From: Willaertia magna
Lineage: Eukaryota > Heterolobosea > Eutetramitea > Acrasida > Naegleriidae
NCBI GenBank assembly: GCA_902984215.1
Contig: CADWAF010003613.1
Coordinates: 1 to 12,576 of the forward strand
DNA length: 12,576 bases
Direction: 5' to 3'
Shown here: positions 1 through 7,775 of the stretch, one piece after another
How positions within the stretch are numbered: position 1 is the first letter of the stretch
How the letters are laid out: every line of letters begins with the position of its first letter
Translations under genes and position numbers: made by a program
The notes under the pieces: generated by a model
What the model was told of the DNA's origin: nothing
Seen by the model: the letters and a program-made list of their open reading frames with translations, nothing else
Database searches by the model: none

Positions 1-1109
1 GAAATACCAAATATAGCTTGTAGAGCTGAATATCTAGTTACTGGAATTAAAACTATTGAAAAATTAAAGATGTTAACTTGTGCAAACGCTTTTGATACTT
101 TTTCACTGTCTGCATTTAAATAGCCATAAGCAAACCAAGCAGCGTTTACAATAATATAAGAAATAACAATAATAAATTCACCTAATGTCATTTCCAGTAT
201 TGAATTTAAATAGTTCAATATTTTATAAGGAAAGATTTTTGTAAATTTTCTATAAAATAATAAATCTGTAAACATATTTGGTTTAAAATAAGGTAAAATT
301 ACAGAATAAATTAAACCAATTATCATTAAAGGTATTGCAATTGCCCCGGTAACCACAAGATGAAATCTAAAAACATTTGTTGTAAATATTTCTCCCAGAC
401 CATTTTCATCGTCATCCATTGAACCCCCATTGTCAACTGGGTTAGTTCCATTGCCACTACCACCTGTATTATTGTTACTACCACCACTGCCTGGAGCTAC
501 TAGTTGAAAATTAATTGAAACTGATTTCCCTTGATTGGTATGTGTGGCTGAAATGGATGTTGAAGAAGAATGATAAGCCCACGACACTAACATTGTTCCA
601 GAAGGTATTACTTTATCTTTAGTGTCACCTGTATTTAAATATCTTGTCCATTTCAAATGAGTGACACCACCTTGTTGACCTCCATTTCTTTGTAAGAAAT
701 CATCTTTTGTGTCAATGGTTGGAATGCTTGATTTACTTGTAACCCAAGCATCTTGAATAACAACTTTACTTGTTGTTTTATCAAAATAACCAAACATTAC
801 ATCAGCATTCTTCATACCTGACGTTGGTTCATGACCAAATCCTATGGTTACATATCCAGTTGCCTTGCATGTACAACCAAACTCAATAATGTGGTTTGTT
901 GTACTTGTTGGATTAGTAATTAACCTCCAATAGAGTGTAAAACCACTTGTAAATGATTTAACATTAGAAGATGGATAATCCTTAGCCACAACCCATTGTG
1001 TACTCATATCTCCATACACAAACATTGTTGTGTTGCTGACAATCAACAGGAATAACACAGTGGATATCAACAAATAGGAACAGATAAAAGAAAGAATATT
1101 CATCCGCAT
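1..1109 (-). CDS. DOMON domain / ferric-reductase-like membrane protein (3' end off window)
   Basis: Read on the minus strand, an uninterrupted frame runs from ATG at 1109-1107 to the left edge (369 complete codons), with an in-frame TAA 24 nt upstream of the ATG. Residues 1-33 are a hydrophobic signal peptide. Residues about 36-205 resemble a DOMON domain: GYVTIGFGHE (85-94), GMKNADVMFGY (98-108) and W176-H180. M99 and H180 lie where DOMON cytochromes such as AIR12 and the cellobiose dehydrogenase haem domain have their Met/His haem-b ligands. A Gly/Asn/Ser linker (207-235) leads to membrane helices at about 248-275, 307-330 and 343-367; IPVTRYSALQAIFG resembles the loop after a helix in ferric reductase/NADPH oxidase transmembrane domains. 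By inference it is a plasma or endomembrane redox protein passing electrons between haem centres. The diagnostic His pairs and any FAD/NADPH domain would lie beyond the window, so a cytochrome b561-type partner is not excluded. Confidence 0.8.
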   Translation of the reverse strand, partial: MRMNILSFICSYLLISTVLFLLIVSNTTMFVYGDMSTQWVVAKDYPSSNVKSFTSGFTLYWRLITNPTSTTNHIIEFGCTCKATGYVTIGFGHEPTSGMKNADVMFGYFDKTTSKVVIQDAWVTSKSSIPTIDTKDDFLQRNGGQQGGVTHLKWTRYLNTGDTKDKVIPSGTMLVSWAYHSSSTSISATHTNQGKSVSINFQLVAPGSGGSNNNTGGSGNGTNPVDNGGSMDDDENGLGEIFTTNVFRFHLVVTGAIAIPLMIIGLIYSVILPYFKPNMFTDLLFYRKFTKIFPYKILNYLNSILEMTLGEFIIVISYIIVNAAWFAYGYLNADSEKVSKAFAQVNIFNFSIVLIPVTRYSALQAIFGI

Positions 1110-1791
1110 CTTTTTCTTTGGTTTTGTGAATTAACTTTTTTTCTTGCAATATTTCTTTTTAAAAACGTTTCAAATTTTTTAGTTTATTTCAGAAACTTGC
1201 TGTCAGAAATTGAGGCGCTTTATCATTTGAAAAAAGGAAAAGAGAGAAGTTGTCAAATCACTTGGTGAATCACTACGTATAACAATAACTTTATTTGTAA
1301 TAATTTGATCTAGTCAACCTTCTGAAATCGAAAACTAATTTAACTTTTGTGGAGGTGCGCCTAAAATTAGCAATAACCGAAGGATAGATTAAAAGTGAAA
1401 AACAGAAACCTTTGTGTAAAAACGGTCATAGTTTTAAACAGATTAGTACAGTCGCCCACTTTGTGCCATACTTCCTTTGTAGTCCTTAATTACATTCATT
1501 TAATTTACAACCCCGTTTCTAATTGACTCACTTTTCTTGTTACTTGTAGATTTCAGTGAATGTTGCTTTTAAATGCAGCCTCTAAAAGCATTCAGGTCTT
1601 GGGAACTAGCTTAATTTAAAAAAACTATAATTTCTCTCTTCCTTAATAGTGTGTTGGAAAAATATAAGTGTTGTAAAATAGGTAGTATTCAAATGAATGT
1701 CATCTCTTTTTGCTTAAAGTTCGAAAAACAAAAACAGTTTACTAAAGTTTTTAAAATCAATTTTTGTTGTTAAAAACCTTTATTTAATGAG

Positions 1792-1822
1792 AATGCATAA
1801 TCCTTCATTCAAATTATGCATT
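1792..1822. repeat. Perfect 10-bp inverted repeat (hairpin)
   Basis: AATGCATAAT at 1792-1801 is the exact reverse complement of ATTATGCATT at 1813-1822, with an 11-nt spacer between. Each arm itself contains the palindrome ATGCAT. In RNA the stem could extend by one G-U pair (1791/1823). It could be a paired site for a homeodomain/POU-like or other dimeric factor, or a structured RNA element. No function is shown. Confidence 0.7.
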
Positions 1823-2037
1823 TAGAATCACATTAAAAACGTAATAATGGAGTCATCTCTTTATGGTACAAACAAGCAACTGGAATTTTATTAATACTAA
1901 CAAAAATATAATTTCATTACTCCCTTCACAATTAAATAAATATAAAAACAGATTTAAACAGGTTTGACAATTAAAAAACTTTAAGAAACCTTAATTTGCT
2001 TATTAATTCAATTCCTCGCTGACTAATTGATACTTTT

Positions 2038-2056
2038 TGTATACGTGCAGTATACA
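2038..2056. repeat. 7-bp inverted repeat TGTATAC-N5-GTATACA
   Basis: TGTATAC (2038-2044) and GTATACA (2050-2056) are exact reverse complements separated by GTGCA. The spacing, one DNA helical turn or so between arm centres, is typical of binding sites for dimeric proteins. Chance is possible in AT-rich DNA. Confidence 0.55.
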
Positions 2057-2436
2057 GGCAAACAAGGTATTTGCATGACATAAAGTTACTCCTTACGCAC
2101 CTAGGAATAATGGGATTTGCCTCTTGAAGGAAGTAAAAACTGAAATAAAAAAGTGAGCGAAGAGTCACCCAAAATGCAATAACGTTACTTGAAGTGAGTA
2201 ATGGATATTTCATAATCTTCCTTATACTTTAGATAAAAACATACAAAAGAGAAACGCATATATTACTCGAATCTAAAGTAATTTTTTTTTTAGATTAAAG
2301 TTGAACTTTTTTTAATGACCGAATCCTGGTTGAACGTTCTTTTCGTACCCGTAGGTCTGCGAGGAAAAAAGAAGGGGTTCAATGGCGGTTGATTTTTTTT
2401 AAAAATGTCAAATTCCTTACCGCTTTTTGGAAGTTA

Positions 2437-2465
2437 ATTGGAATTTTAAAGAAAAGGATTCCAAT
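2437..2465. promoter_or_regulatory. Inverted pair of CCAAT boxes
   Basis: ATTGGAAT (2437-2444) and ATTCCAAT (2458-2465) are exact reverse complements, spaced by 13 nt. Each arm carries a CCAAT pentamer, one on each strand. CCAAT is the core bound by NF-Y/HAP complexes in many eukaryotes. The pair lies about 330 bp upstream of the RWP-RK start codon; regulatory use is inferred from position and motif only. Confidence 0.35.
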
Positions 2466-2625
2466 CTTTTAAACTGTACTTACCGTAGACCGGAAATAAT
2501 TCTGGTGACTGTCAATATTTAGTACGTTCGGAGCGGTGTTGCAGTTAATATTTGGTTCGGAAAAAAATAAAAAGAATTTTGGGTATTCACTTCAGAAACG
2601 ACTTATAGTGCTTTATTCCACAATG

Positions 2626-2686
2626 CATACTCTTCAATTCAAACTAAAAAAAACAACAACAACAAACCCACACACAAACAACAACT
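2626..2686 (+). promoter_or_regulatory. A/C-rich, G-free probable 5' leader of RWP-RK gene
   Basis: Sixty-one bases without G on the plus strand, rich in AAC and CA units (AACAACAACAAC, CACACACA), end about 110 bp before the next start codon. A shorter A/C-rich stretch also precedes the SNF2 gene (about 4057-4090). Such unstructured leaders are plausible 5' UTR sequence; the transcription start is not visible. Confidence 0.4.
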
Positions 2687-2794
2687 GTTTAAGTTACTAC
2701 TGTACTTGAAATTTTGCAAAATAAAAAAACAAACTCTTAAGAAGCAAGCCTAAATTCCAAGTAATCCTTTGTTCTTTCCTCTAATAACAAAAAG

Positions 2795-3697
2795 ATGTTT
2801 CAATATAATAATCAACCAGTTAATAATAATAATAATAATAACAATAACGCAACTATAGCCTTTCCTTACAGTAATAGTAATCAAACAATAATAATGAATC
2901 ATAATAATAATAATATTGAAAGTAAGAGCTCTTACAGTCCAACAAAGAAAACTTGTACATTTCATCCAATTCATTTGCAACCTTCTCAATCTTCATTGAC
3001 TTCCCTAATTGATAATAAGCAACATTATAATTGGTCACCACCACAATTTCCAATTAGTAATAATAATAATAATTATAGTTACTTTCCACAAAGTAGTTTG
3101 CCAAGTTTCCAAACGACAACAAATAGAATACCAAGCTCTCCTCCAACTGATGAGTTGTTATATCCTAACTTTGGTTTAGATCAACGTTCACAACATTCTG
3201 GCTCTTCCCAACATTCTAATAACGTACCACCAACAACAACAATGAGTGACAACTTTCAAATTTTGAAAAGTCAAAGACAAGTCTCAGAAGTAAAGGGTAA
3301 TAATAATAATGATAATAATAAGATAACAAAAAAGAAGAGAAAGACAAAGAAGAATAAGATATTGATTTCCACACCAGATTTAATTAGATGTATGGTTTTA
3401 CCACAAACCTTAGCTGCAAAGAAATTAAATGTTAGTTTATCTACTTTAAAAAGAAGGTATTATGAGCTAGGCATTGGTAGATGGCCTTCAATGCAAACAA
3501 CTAATGAAGAAATACTAGAGAATCACTCCAATATTGTGAATTATGTAAATAAGACTGATGCAACAAGTGAAGAAAAACTTTCCCTTTCTTTTCTTTTAAA
3601 TAAGAAGAATGTAGAGACGACCATGATTGATAATGTTTCAGCTGTAATTTTAAAAGTTGCATTTTCACAACAACAATCAGATGAATCTAGAGAATAA
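2795..3697 (+). CDS. RWP-RK-type transcription factor, Asn-rich
   Basis: A 300-residue protein starting at ATG 2795, immediately after an A/C-rich leader. The N-terminal two thirds is low complexity (Asn runs at 10-18, 36-40 and 89-93, with Ser/Gln/Pro between). A basic stretch, KKKRKTKKNK (179-188), is a likely nuclear localisation signal. Residues about 189-233 match the RWP-RK domain: IST-DLIR, LPQTLAAKKLNVSLSTLKRR (202-221) and GIGRWP (226-231), i.e. the helix-turn-helix-like LP..AA..L.VS...LKRR core followed by GI.RWP. The usual continuation RK is replaced by SMQ (232-234). The C-terminal 65 residues have no recognised domain. RWP-RK proteins are best known in plants and green algae (NLP/NIN, MID) and occur in some amoebae. 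The role is inferred as a sequence-specific nuclear regulator; target genes are unknown. Confidence 0.85.
   Translation: MFQYNNQPVNNNNNNNNNATIAFPYSNSNQTIIMNHNNNNIESKSSYSPTKKTCTFHPIHLQPSQSSLTSLIDNKQHYNWSPPQFPISNNNNNYSYFPQSSLPSFQTTTNRIPSSPPTDELLYPNFGLDQRSQHSGSSQHSNNVPPTTTMSDNFQILKSQRQVSEVKGNNNNDNNKITKKKRKTKKNKILISTPDLIRCMVLPQTLAAKKLNVSLSTLKRRYYELGIGRWPSMQTTNEEILENHSNIVNYVNKTDATSEEKLSLSFLLNKKNVETTMIDNVSAVILKVAFSQQQSDESRE
2822..2848 (+). repeat. AAT/AAC trinucleotide run encoding nine Asn
   Basis: Six AAT, then AAC, AAT, AAC, all in frame with the RWP-RK coding sequence (residues 10-18). The interruption by AAC suggests some age or selection at the protein level. Similar shorter runs occur at 3057-3072 and 3299-3319. 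Confidence 0.8.
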
Positions 3698-4098
3698 TTC
3701 TTCTTTTATTTTGAATATCAGTTTATAATAATACTCTAAAACTCCAATTTGTACATATTATACCCTGTAACTTTAAAAAAATTATAAAATTTAATAAAAA
3801 ATAAAAATATTTTAAACTTTTTTGGTCAACTACAATTTTTACGACTTTCCTCGAAAATAAATTATAAATTATCATGTTTTGCGAATAATTAAGGTTGTCA
3901 TAATCCTTCTCAACTACAATTTTAAATGATTCAACCGTAGTATGAAATATCTTTAACAATCCAAACGTCACTCCCATATAATTACATGGAAGTAGCACTT
4001 TTGATTCGAATCGCATCGTCTAAAAAGAGACTTTTGAAATTCAAGGATTTGATATAAACAACAAACCGTTTTTTCACATCAACAAATATAAAAAAATT
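3698..4098. other. Intergenic region between RWP-RK and SNF2 genes
   Basis: Four hundred bases between two same-strand genes hold the 3' end of the first and the promoter/leader of the second. AATAAA hexamers lie near 3793-3805 and an A/C-rich leader precedes 4099. A minus-strand frame of 97 codons (3723-4016) has no domain-like content and is not called as a gene. Confidence 0.55.
3793..3805 (+). terminator. Candidate poly(A) signals of RWP-RK gene
   Basis: Two AATAAA hexamers (3793-3798 and 3800-3805), 96 and 103 nt after the stop codon. Assigned by motif and position only; this DNA is A-rich, so chance matches are expected. Confidence 0.3.
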
Positions 4099-6831
4099 AT
4101 GAAGGACTCAATCATCAAGGCTACAACAAGTTTTTCTACCGAAGAACAACAAGTTGAACGAATTGACCCTTTGATATACAATGAAGCAACTAATCCCGGT
4201 TTATTTAATGAAAATATTCATTCAACAACAAATCAAAATAAACGAAAAGAATGGACTTATGAATTTGAAGATGAAAGAATTTATCAAACGGAAAAGAGAA
4301 GAAAACAGCAAGCACCCCCATTAACTTCTTTTTTATCTACTTTTAATAATACTCAAATAACAACTTTTAATACAGATGATTTCTCTTCAAGTAATTCCGG
4401 AAGTTTAAACGATCTAGAGCATATACAGGAACGTGAAAATTTACGTACAAGAACGCAAGAATTTTCTGAACAAGCCTTCAAAAATGCCGAAAGATATATT
4501 CAAAAGGCTTCAAGAAAGGTTTCAAGTATTTTAGAAGCCTTAGATAGAATAGTTAACATATCAGAGTTTTTAGCGGATGATAGTAGTAATGATTCTATTC
4601 ATTCAAATCAAAGTAATGGTCATAATGGTTCTTCTTTAGCTAATAATAATCATACTAATAATAATAATACTTGTACTACCGGTATACTTAATAATAAAAC
4701 CATTGAAGAAAATCAACCATTAGTTTTACTTCCAAAGGAAATGACTGGTGTTTTGAAACATCATCAAGTTGAAGGTGTTCGTTTCTGTTGGACCAATGTA
4801 GTTTCCCCTCCAGAACCTAACTTAAGGGGATGTATGTTAGCTCATCCAACAGGATTAGGTAAAACCTTAACATTAATAGCCTTTATCTATGTTTTTATGA
4901 AATATGGTAAAGGTGATAAGATCTTAATTGTATGTCCAAGAGCAGATATAACTAATTGGTTATTAGAATGGAATGGTTGGTTAGATCTATTTAAATTAAC
5001 TTATATTCCAATCTATAATATGGAACATGAAACTGAATCGAAAAAGATTGATAATATTGCAGAATGGAACGCTAAAGGTGGTGTTTTACTATTAAGTTTT
5101 ACTAACTTTACTGAAATTACAGGTTGGTTAGAAAAGGGAGTAATTCAATCAGAGAAAGAGTTAGAAATAACTAAAAGTATCTATAATTGCGATTTAGTAA
5201 TTTTAGATGAAGCTGAAAGAATTATTAACCCTTCAACAAACCTTGCAAAAAGTTTACATTTAATTAAAACTAGAAATAGAATTGCAGTTACAGGTATTAG
5301 ATTACTTAATACTTGTTATTCATTAAATGAATATTTTACAATGATCAATTGGGTTAGACCAAACTATTGGACAAAGCGAGAGTTTACACAATTATTTATT
5401 GATCCAATTCAATTAGGTAATGAAAAGGAATCTACTACACAAGAGATTGAATTAATGGATCAACGCCGATTTGTTTTAAATGCAGAACTTAAAAATTTCA
5501 TTCATACTAAAGATCAATCTGTTTTGAAACAAAGTCTTCCTCTAAAAAAGGAATTTGTTATTAATTTTGGATTAAAACCAGTTCAAACAAAATTATATAA
5601 AGATTGTTTACAATCAGAGAAGACAAAGAAGAGTACATTCTATTTAACTTCTTTATTACAAAGGGTTTCAGATCATCCAGATAGTGCAAGGTTATATTGT
5701 CAAAAGAGGATATTCGATAAACAAACTGATTTAGGTCAAGATGAAAATTTATTAAATAGTGATTCAAATTGTATTCTTACAAATATGATTGAAAAGAAGC
5801 CTAATGCTAATACTTCGAAGAGTGAATTAATGTTCCAAGTGTTAGGTGATGCACACAAAGGAGAAAATAATGATGATTTTGCTTGGGCTGAAAGTGTTCT
5901 TACTTCCAGATACAGAGAATCAATAATTGACAATTCTGCAAAGATGGATTGTTTAATTAGAATTATTGAACAATGTTTTATTCGTAAAGAGAAATTACTT
6001 GTATTTTCACAATATATTGAAACATTAGATGTAATTGAAAAGATTATTACAACTGTTAATATTATAACTGGATTACCATTAGAAGATGAAGGTCAACCAA
6101 TGAAAAGAAAATTAAGTAGAAATTTAGATTATTTAAGAATGGATGAATCATCTTCTTCACATATTCAAAATATGGTAGATACTTTTAATTCTGGAGATGC
6201 TTTAATATTATTTTTAATGAGTACAAAAGCAGGAGTAGGAGTAAACCTCACTTCTGCATCACGTTGTGTATTATTTGATGTTTGTTGGGACACTGTTTGG
6301 GATCAACAAGCTGTATTTAAATTATATAGGTTTGGACAAAAGAAACCAATAACTGTTTATCGTTTTGTATCTCATAATACTATGGAAGAAAGGTTATTCC
6401 ACAAGACCTTCTTCCATCCTTGGACAACTAAGAAAACACTTGATGATAAGTTGTATTTTGAAGAGTTTTTAGAAAAGGATGAGTTTGAATTGAAAGAGAA
6501 TCCAAAACAACCTATAGATGGAAATGTTTTAAAGAATGATGATTTGTTAGCTAATATTCTTACTTATAATTATAATATAACTAAATGGGTTGCTGGGGTT
6601 TCTTCTCATGAATCTCTTTATATTGTAGATCCAAGTTTATTAAGTAATACTCAACAACAAGCATCTCATGCATCTTATACAGCTGACAAGGAGAGGATGC
6701 AAGATGATGCAAGAGAAAGAGAAAAGAGTATTTCTTCTCATTCAGGATCAGATTATAGTGAAAGTGAAGAAGAATCAAGATCTTATTTTGAGAGTGAAGA
6801 AGAGTATGAGGAAGAAGATGATGAAGAATAA
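4099..6831 (+). CDS. SNF2-family ATPase, ATRX/ARIP4 (Rad54-like) type
   Basis: A 910-residue protein without introns. Residues 1-205 are Asn/Ser-rich with a basic patch (KRRKQ, 66-70). The helicase core spans about 210-770: Q-motif region LKHHQVEGVRFCW (219-231), motif I GLGKT (252-256), Ia ILIVCP (275-280), II DEAE (370-373), III VTGIRL (397-402), HPD (526-528), IV LLVFSQ (633-638), V MSTKAGVGVNL (707-717), VI LYRFGQ (742-747) and VYRF (753-756). RNLDYLRMD and YRFGQKKP...YRF are closest to ATRX and RAD54L2/ARIP4, which translocate on DNA and remodel chromatin. Differences: DEAE for DEGH, TGIRL for TGTPL, MDES for LDGS, and K741 where an Arg finger usually sits. There is no ADD zinc finger. 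The tail (883-910) is strongly acidic, typical of histone-binding regions. It is probably nuclear; whether it hydrolyses ATP normally is open. Confidence 0.88.
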   Translation: MKDSIIKATTSFSTEEQQVERIDPLIYNEATNPGLFNENIHSTTNQNKRKEWTYEFEDERIYQTEKRRKQQAPPLTSFLSTFNNTQITTFNTDDFSSSNSGSLNDLEHIQERENLRTRTQEFSEQAFKNAERYIQKASRKVSSILEALDRIVNISEFLADDSSNDSIHSNQSNGHNGSSLANNNHTNNNNTCTTGILNNKTIEENQPLVLLPKEMTGVLKHHQVEGVRFCWTNVVSPPEPNLRGCMLAHPTGLGKTLTLIAFIYVFMKYGKGDKILIVCPRADITNWLLEWNGWLDLFKLTYIPIYNMEHETESKKIDNIAEWNAKGGVLLLSFTNFTEITGWLEKGVIQSEKELEITKSIYNCDLVILDEAERIINPSTNLAKSLHLIKTRNRIAVTGIRLLNTCYSLNEYFTMINWVRPNYWTKREFTQLFIDPIQLGNEKESTTQEIELMDQRRFVLNAELKNFIHTKDQSVLKQSLPLKKEFVINFGLKPVQTKLYKDCLQSEKTKKSTFYLTSLLQRVSDHPDSARLYCQKRIFDKQTDLGQDENLLNSDSNCILTNMIEKKPNANTSKSELMFQVLGDAHKGENNDDFAWAESVLTSRYRESIIDNSAKMDCLIRIIEQCFIRKEKLLVFSQYIETLDVIEKIITTVNIITGLPLEDEGQPMKRKLSRNLDYLRMDESSSSHIQNMVDTFNSGDALILFLMSTKAGVGVNLTSASRCVLFDVCWDTVWDQQAVFKLYRFGQKKPITVYRFVSHNTMEERLFHKTFFHPWTTKKTLDDKLYFEEFLEKDEFELKENPKQPIDGNVLKNDDLLANILTYNYNITKWVAGVSSHESLYIVDPSLLSNTQQQASHASYTADKERMQDDAREREKSISSHSGSDYSESEEESRSYFESEEEYEEEDDEE

Positions 6832-6832
6832 A
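6827..6832 (+). terminator. AATAAA overlapping the SNF2 stop codon
   Basis: The last codon, the stop and one further base read AATAAA. As the convergent gene ends 26 bp downstream, a signal here would keep the transcript end short. Position is suggestive; use as a poly(A) signal is unproven. Confidence 0.3.
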
Positions 6833-6845
6833 ACAATTTTGTGTT

Positions 6846-6851
6846 TTTATT
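6846..6851 (-). terminator. AATAAA just after the stop of the convergent coiled-coil gene
   Basis: TTTATT on the plus strand gives AATAAA on the minus strand 6 nt beyond the TAG stop (6858-6860). It lies inside the 26-bp gap, so cleavage 10-30 nt downstream would fall inside the SNF2 coding region on the opposite strand. Confidence 0.4.
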
Positions 6852-6857
6852 TACAAA

Positions 6858-7775
6858 CTAATTCTGAAGAGATGTTTTCCCTCTGATTTGGTCTAATTGA
6901 CCTAACAATGTCTTGTTGGTATTTTCTAATACTTCTTGTTCTTGTTCCATCTTTTCAAGCTTAGCAATCAATTCTGACTGTCTTTTAGATAAGTCTGCTT
7001 GCAGCTTTTGATAGCCTGTTTGTAGCTTTTTCATTTCGTTCTTTAAGGTGTTATTTTCCTTCTTTCTCCAAACAAAGGTATTTAACATTTCATTATAATT
7101 ATCGTCAATCATTTCGTCTTCTGAAGGTTTACTTAGTAAATCATCAAGAGTTGTTGGTGCTCCAAAATTGGAAATTAAAAATTCTTCAGGTTTTTGGTTT
7201 GTTGTTACAGTTCTTGAGGAAATAGTGTTGTTGTTATTAAGGCTAGTCTGAGGCAGGTCTTGCTGAAGCATTGTTACATTATTATCCATTGTAGTGTTAT
7301 TTAATATATTATTATCAACATTTTCTTCGGTTTTAATTATCACTTGTTGTTGACCTCTGACTTGTAAATCAACATTATTAAAATTACAGTTATTATTGTT
7401 ATTATTAAAATATACATTATCTGGAGTAAGCATACCATTGTTATTATTAAAGGATGGAAATAGAAAAGTAGTAGTATGGTTGTTGGAAACTACTCCGTTA
7501 TTATTATTTATCAATAAAGATGTTATCATGTTAGACTGAGGCTGTTGAACCAAATGTTGTTGAGGTAGAACAAAGCCTTGATTAAAAAAGTTTTGCAACT
7601 GAACATAGGTTTGAGAAGATATGTTATTATTCCCTATTGGCAAAAAGGGAGTGTTATTGTTACTTCCCCCTACATTATCTCCTCCGTTCTGACTATTATT
7701 ACATGTATTCACTACATTCTCTTCATTACCACTATTGCTGCTAAGGCTTTGATTATTGAGAGCTGATGGAAGCAT
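6858..7775 (-). CDS. Asn-rich protein with C-terminal coiled coil
   Basis: A 305-residue protein, start ATG at 7775. Residues 1-195 are low complexity, rich in Asn, Gln, Ser and Thr. A short acidic stretch (211-229) is followed by a predicted coiled coil (about 238-297) with hydrophobic residues at every seventh position: M248, Y255, L262, L269, M276, L283, L290 and I297, with L244, L251 and L258 on the second core position. This is zipper-like, but I see no bZIP basic region; only WRKK (236-239) precedes it. I do not recognise the family. The composition resembles the transcription factors nearby, so a role as a dimeric transcriptional cofactor or atypical bZIP relative is a guess. It converges tail-to-tail with the SNF2 gene and is in tandem with the MYB gene. 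Confidence 0.75.
   Translation of the reverse strand: MLPSALNNQSLSSNSGNEENVVNTCNNSQNGGDNVGGSNNNTPFLPIGNNNISSQTYVQLQNFFNQGFVLPQQHLVQQPQSNMITSLLINNNNGVVSNNHTTTFLFPSFNNNNGMLTPDNVYFNNNNNNCNFNNVDLQVRGQQQVIIKTEENVDNNILNNTTMDNNVTMLQQDLPQTSLNNNNTISSRTVTTNQKPEEFLISNFGAPTTLDDLLSKPSEDEMIDDNYNEMLNTFVWRKKENNTLKNEMKKLQTGYQKLQADLSKRQSELIAKLEKMEQEQEVLENTNKTLLGQLDQIRGKTSLQN

Larger units (their letters stand above)
1110..2794. other. Intergenic region between divergent genes
   Basis: About 1.7 kb separates the starts of the DOMON gene (leftward) and the RWP-RK gene (rightward), so it should contain both promoters. I find no ORF with recognisable domain content; the longest frame (minus, 1971-2213, 80 codons) has no convincing protein features. 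The stretch contains three perfect inverted repeats (listed separately) and an imperfect direct repeat sharing AATATTT and TTCGG at 2513-2531 and 2545-2560. GC is locally higher around 2320-2390 (with the 8-bp palindrome GAACGTTC at 2332-2339) and that patch ends in a T8 run, but it does not fold as a tRNA by eye. Confidence 0.6.

Noticed and set aside
1971..2213. 80-codon minus-strand frame
   Set aside because: No recognisable motif, and a 7-bp dyad lies inside it. It could be a gene remnant but nothing supports that directly.
2320..2400. GC-richer patch ending in a T8 run, considered as a tRNA or other Pol III gene
   Set aside because: No cloverleaf can be folded, and neither an A box nor a proper B box (GGTTCAATGGC is off-consensus) is present on either strand.
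3723..4016. 97-codon minus-strand frame between two plus-strand genes
   Set aside because: Composition follows AT-rich DNA (Phe, Ile, Leu, Lys, Tyr), there is no domain or signal, and it covers the expected 3' end and promoter of its neighbours. Random frames of this length are plausible here.
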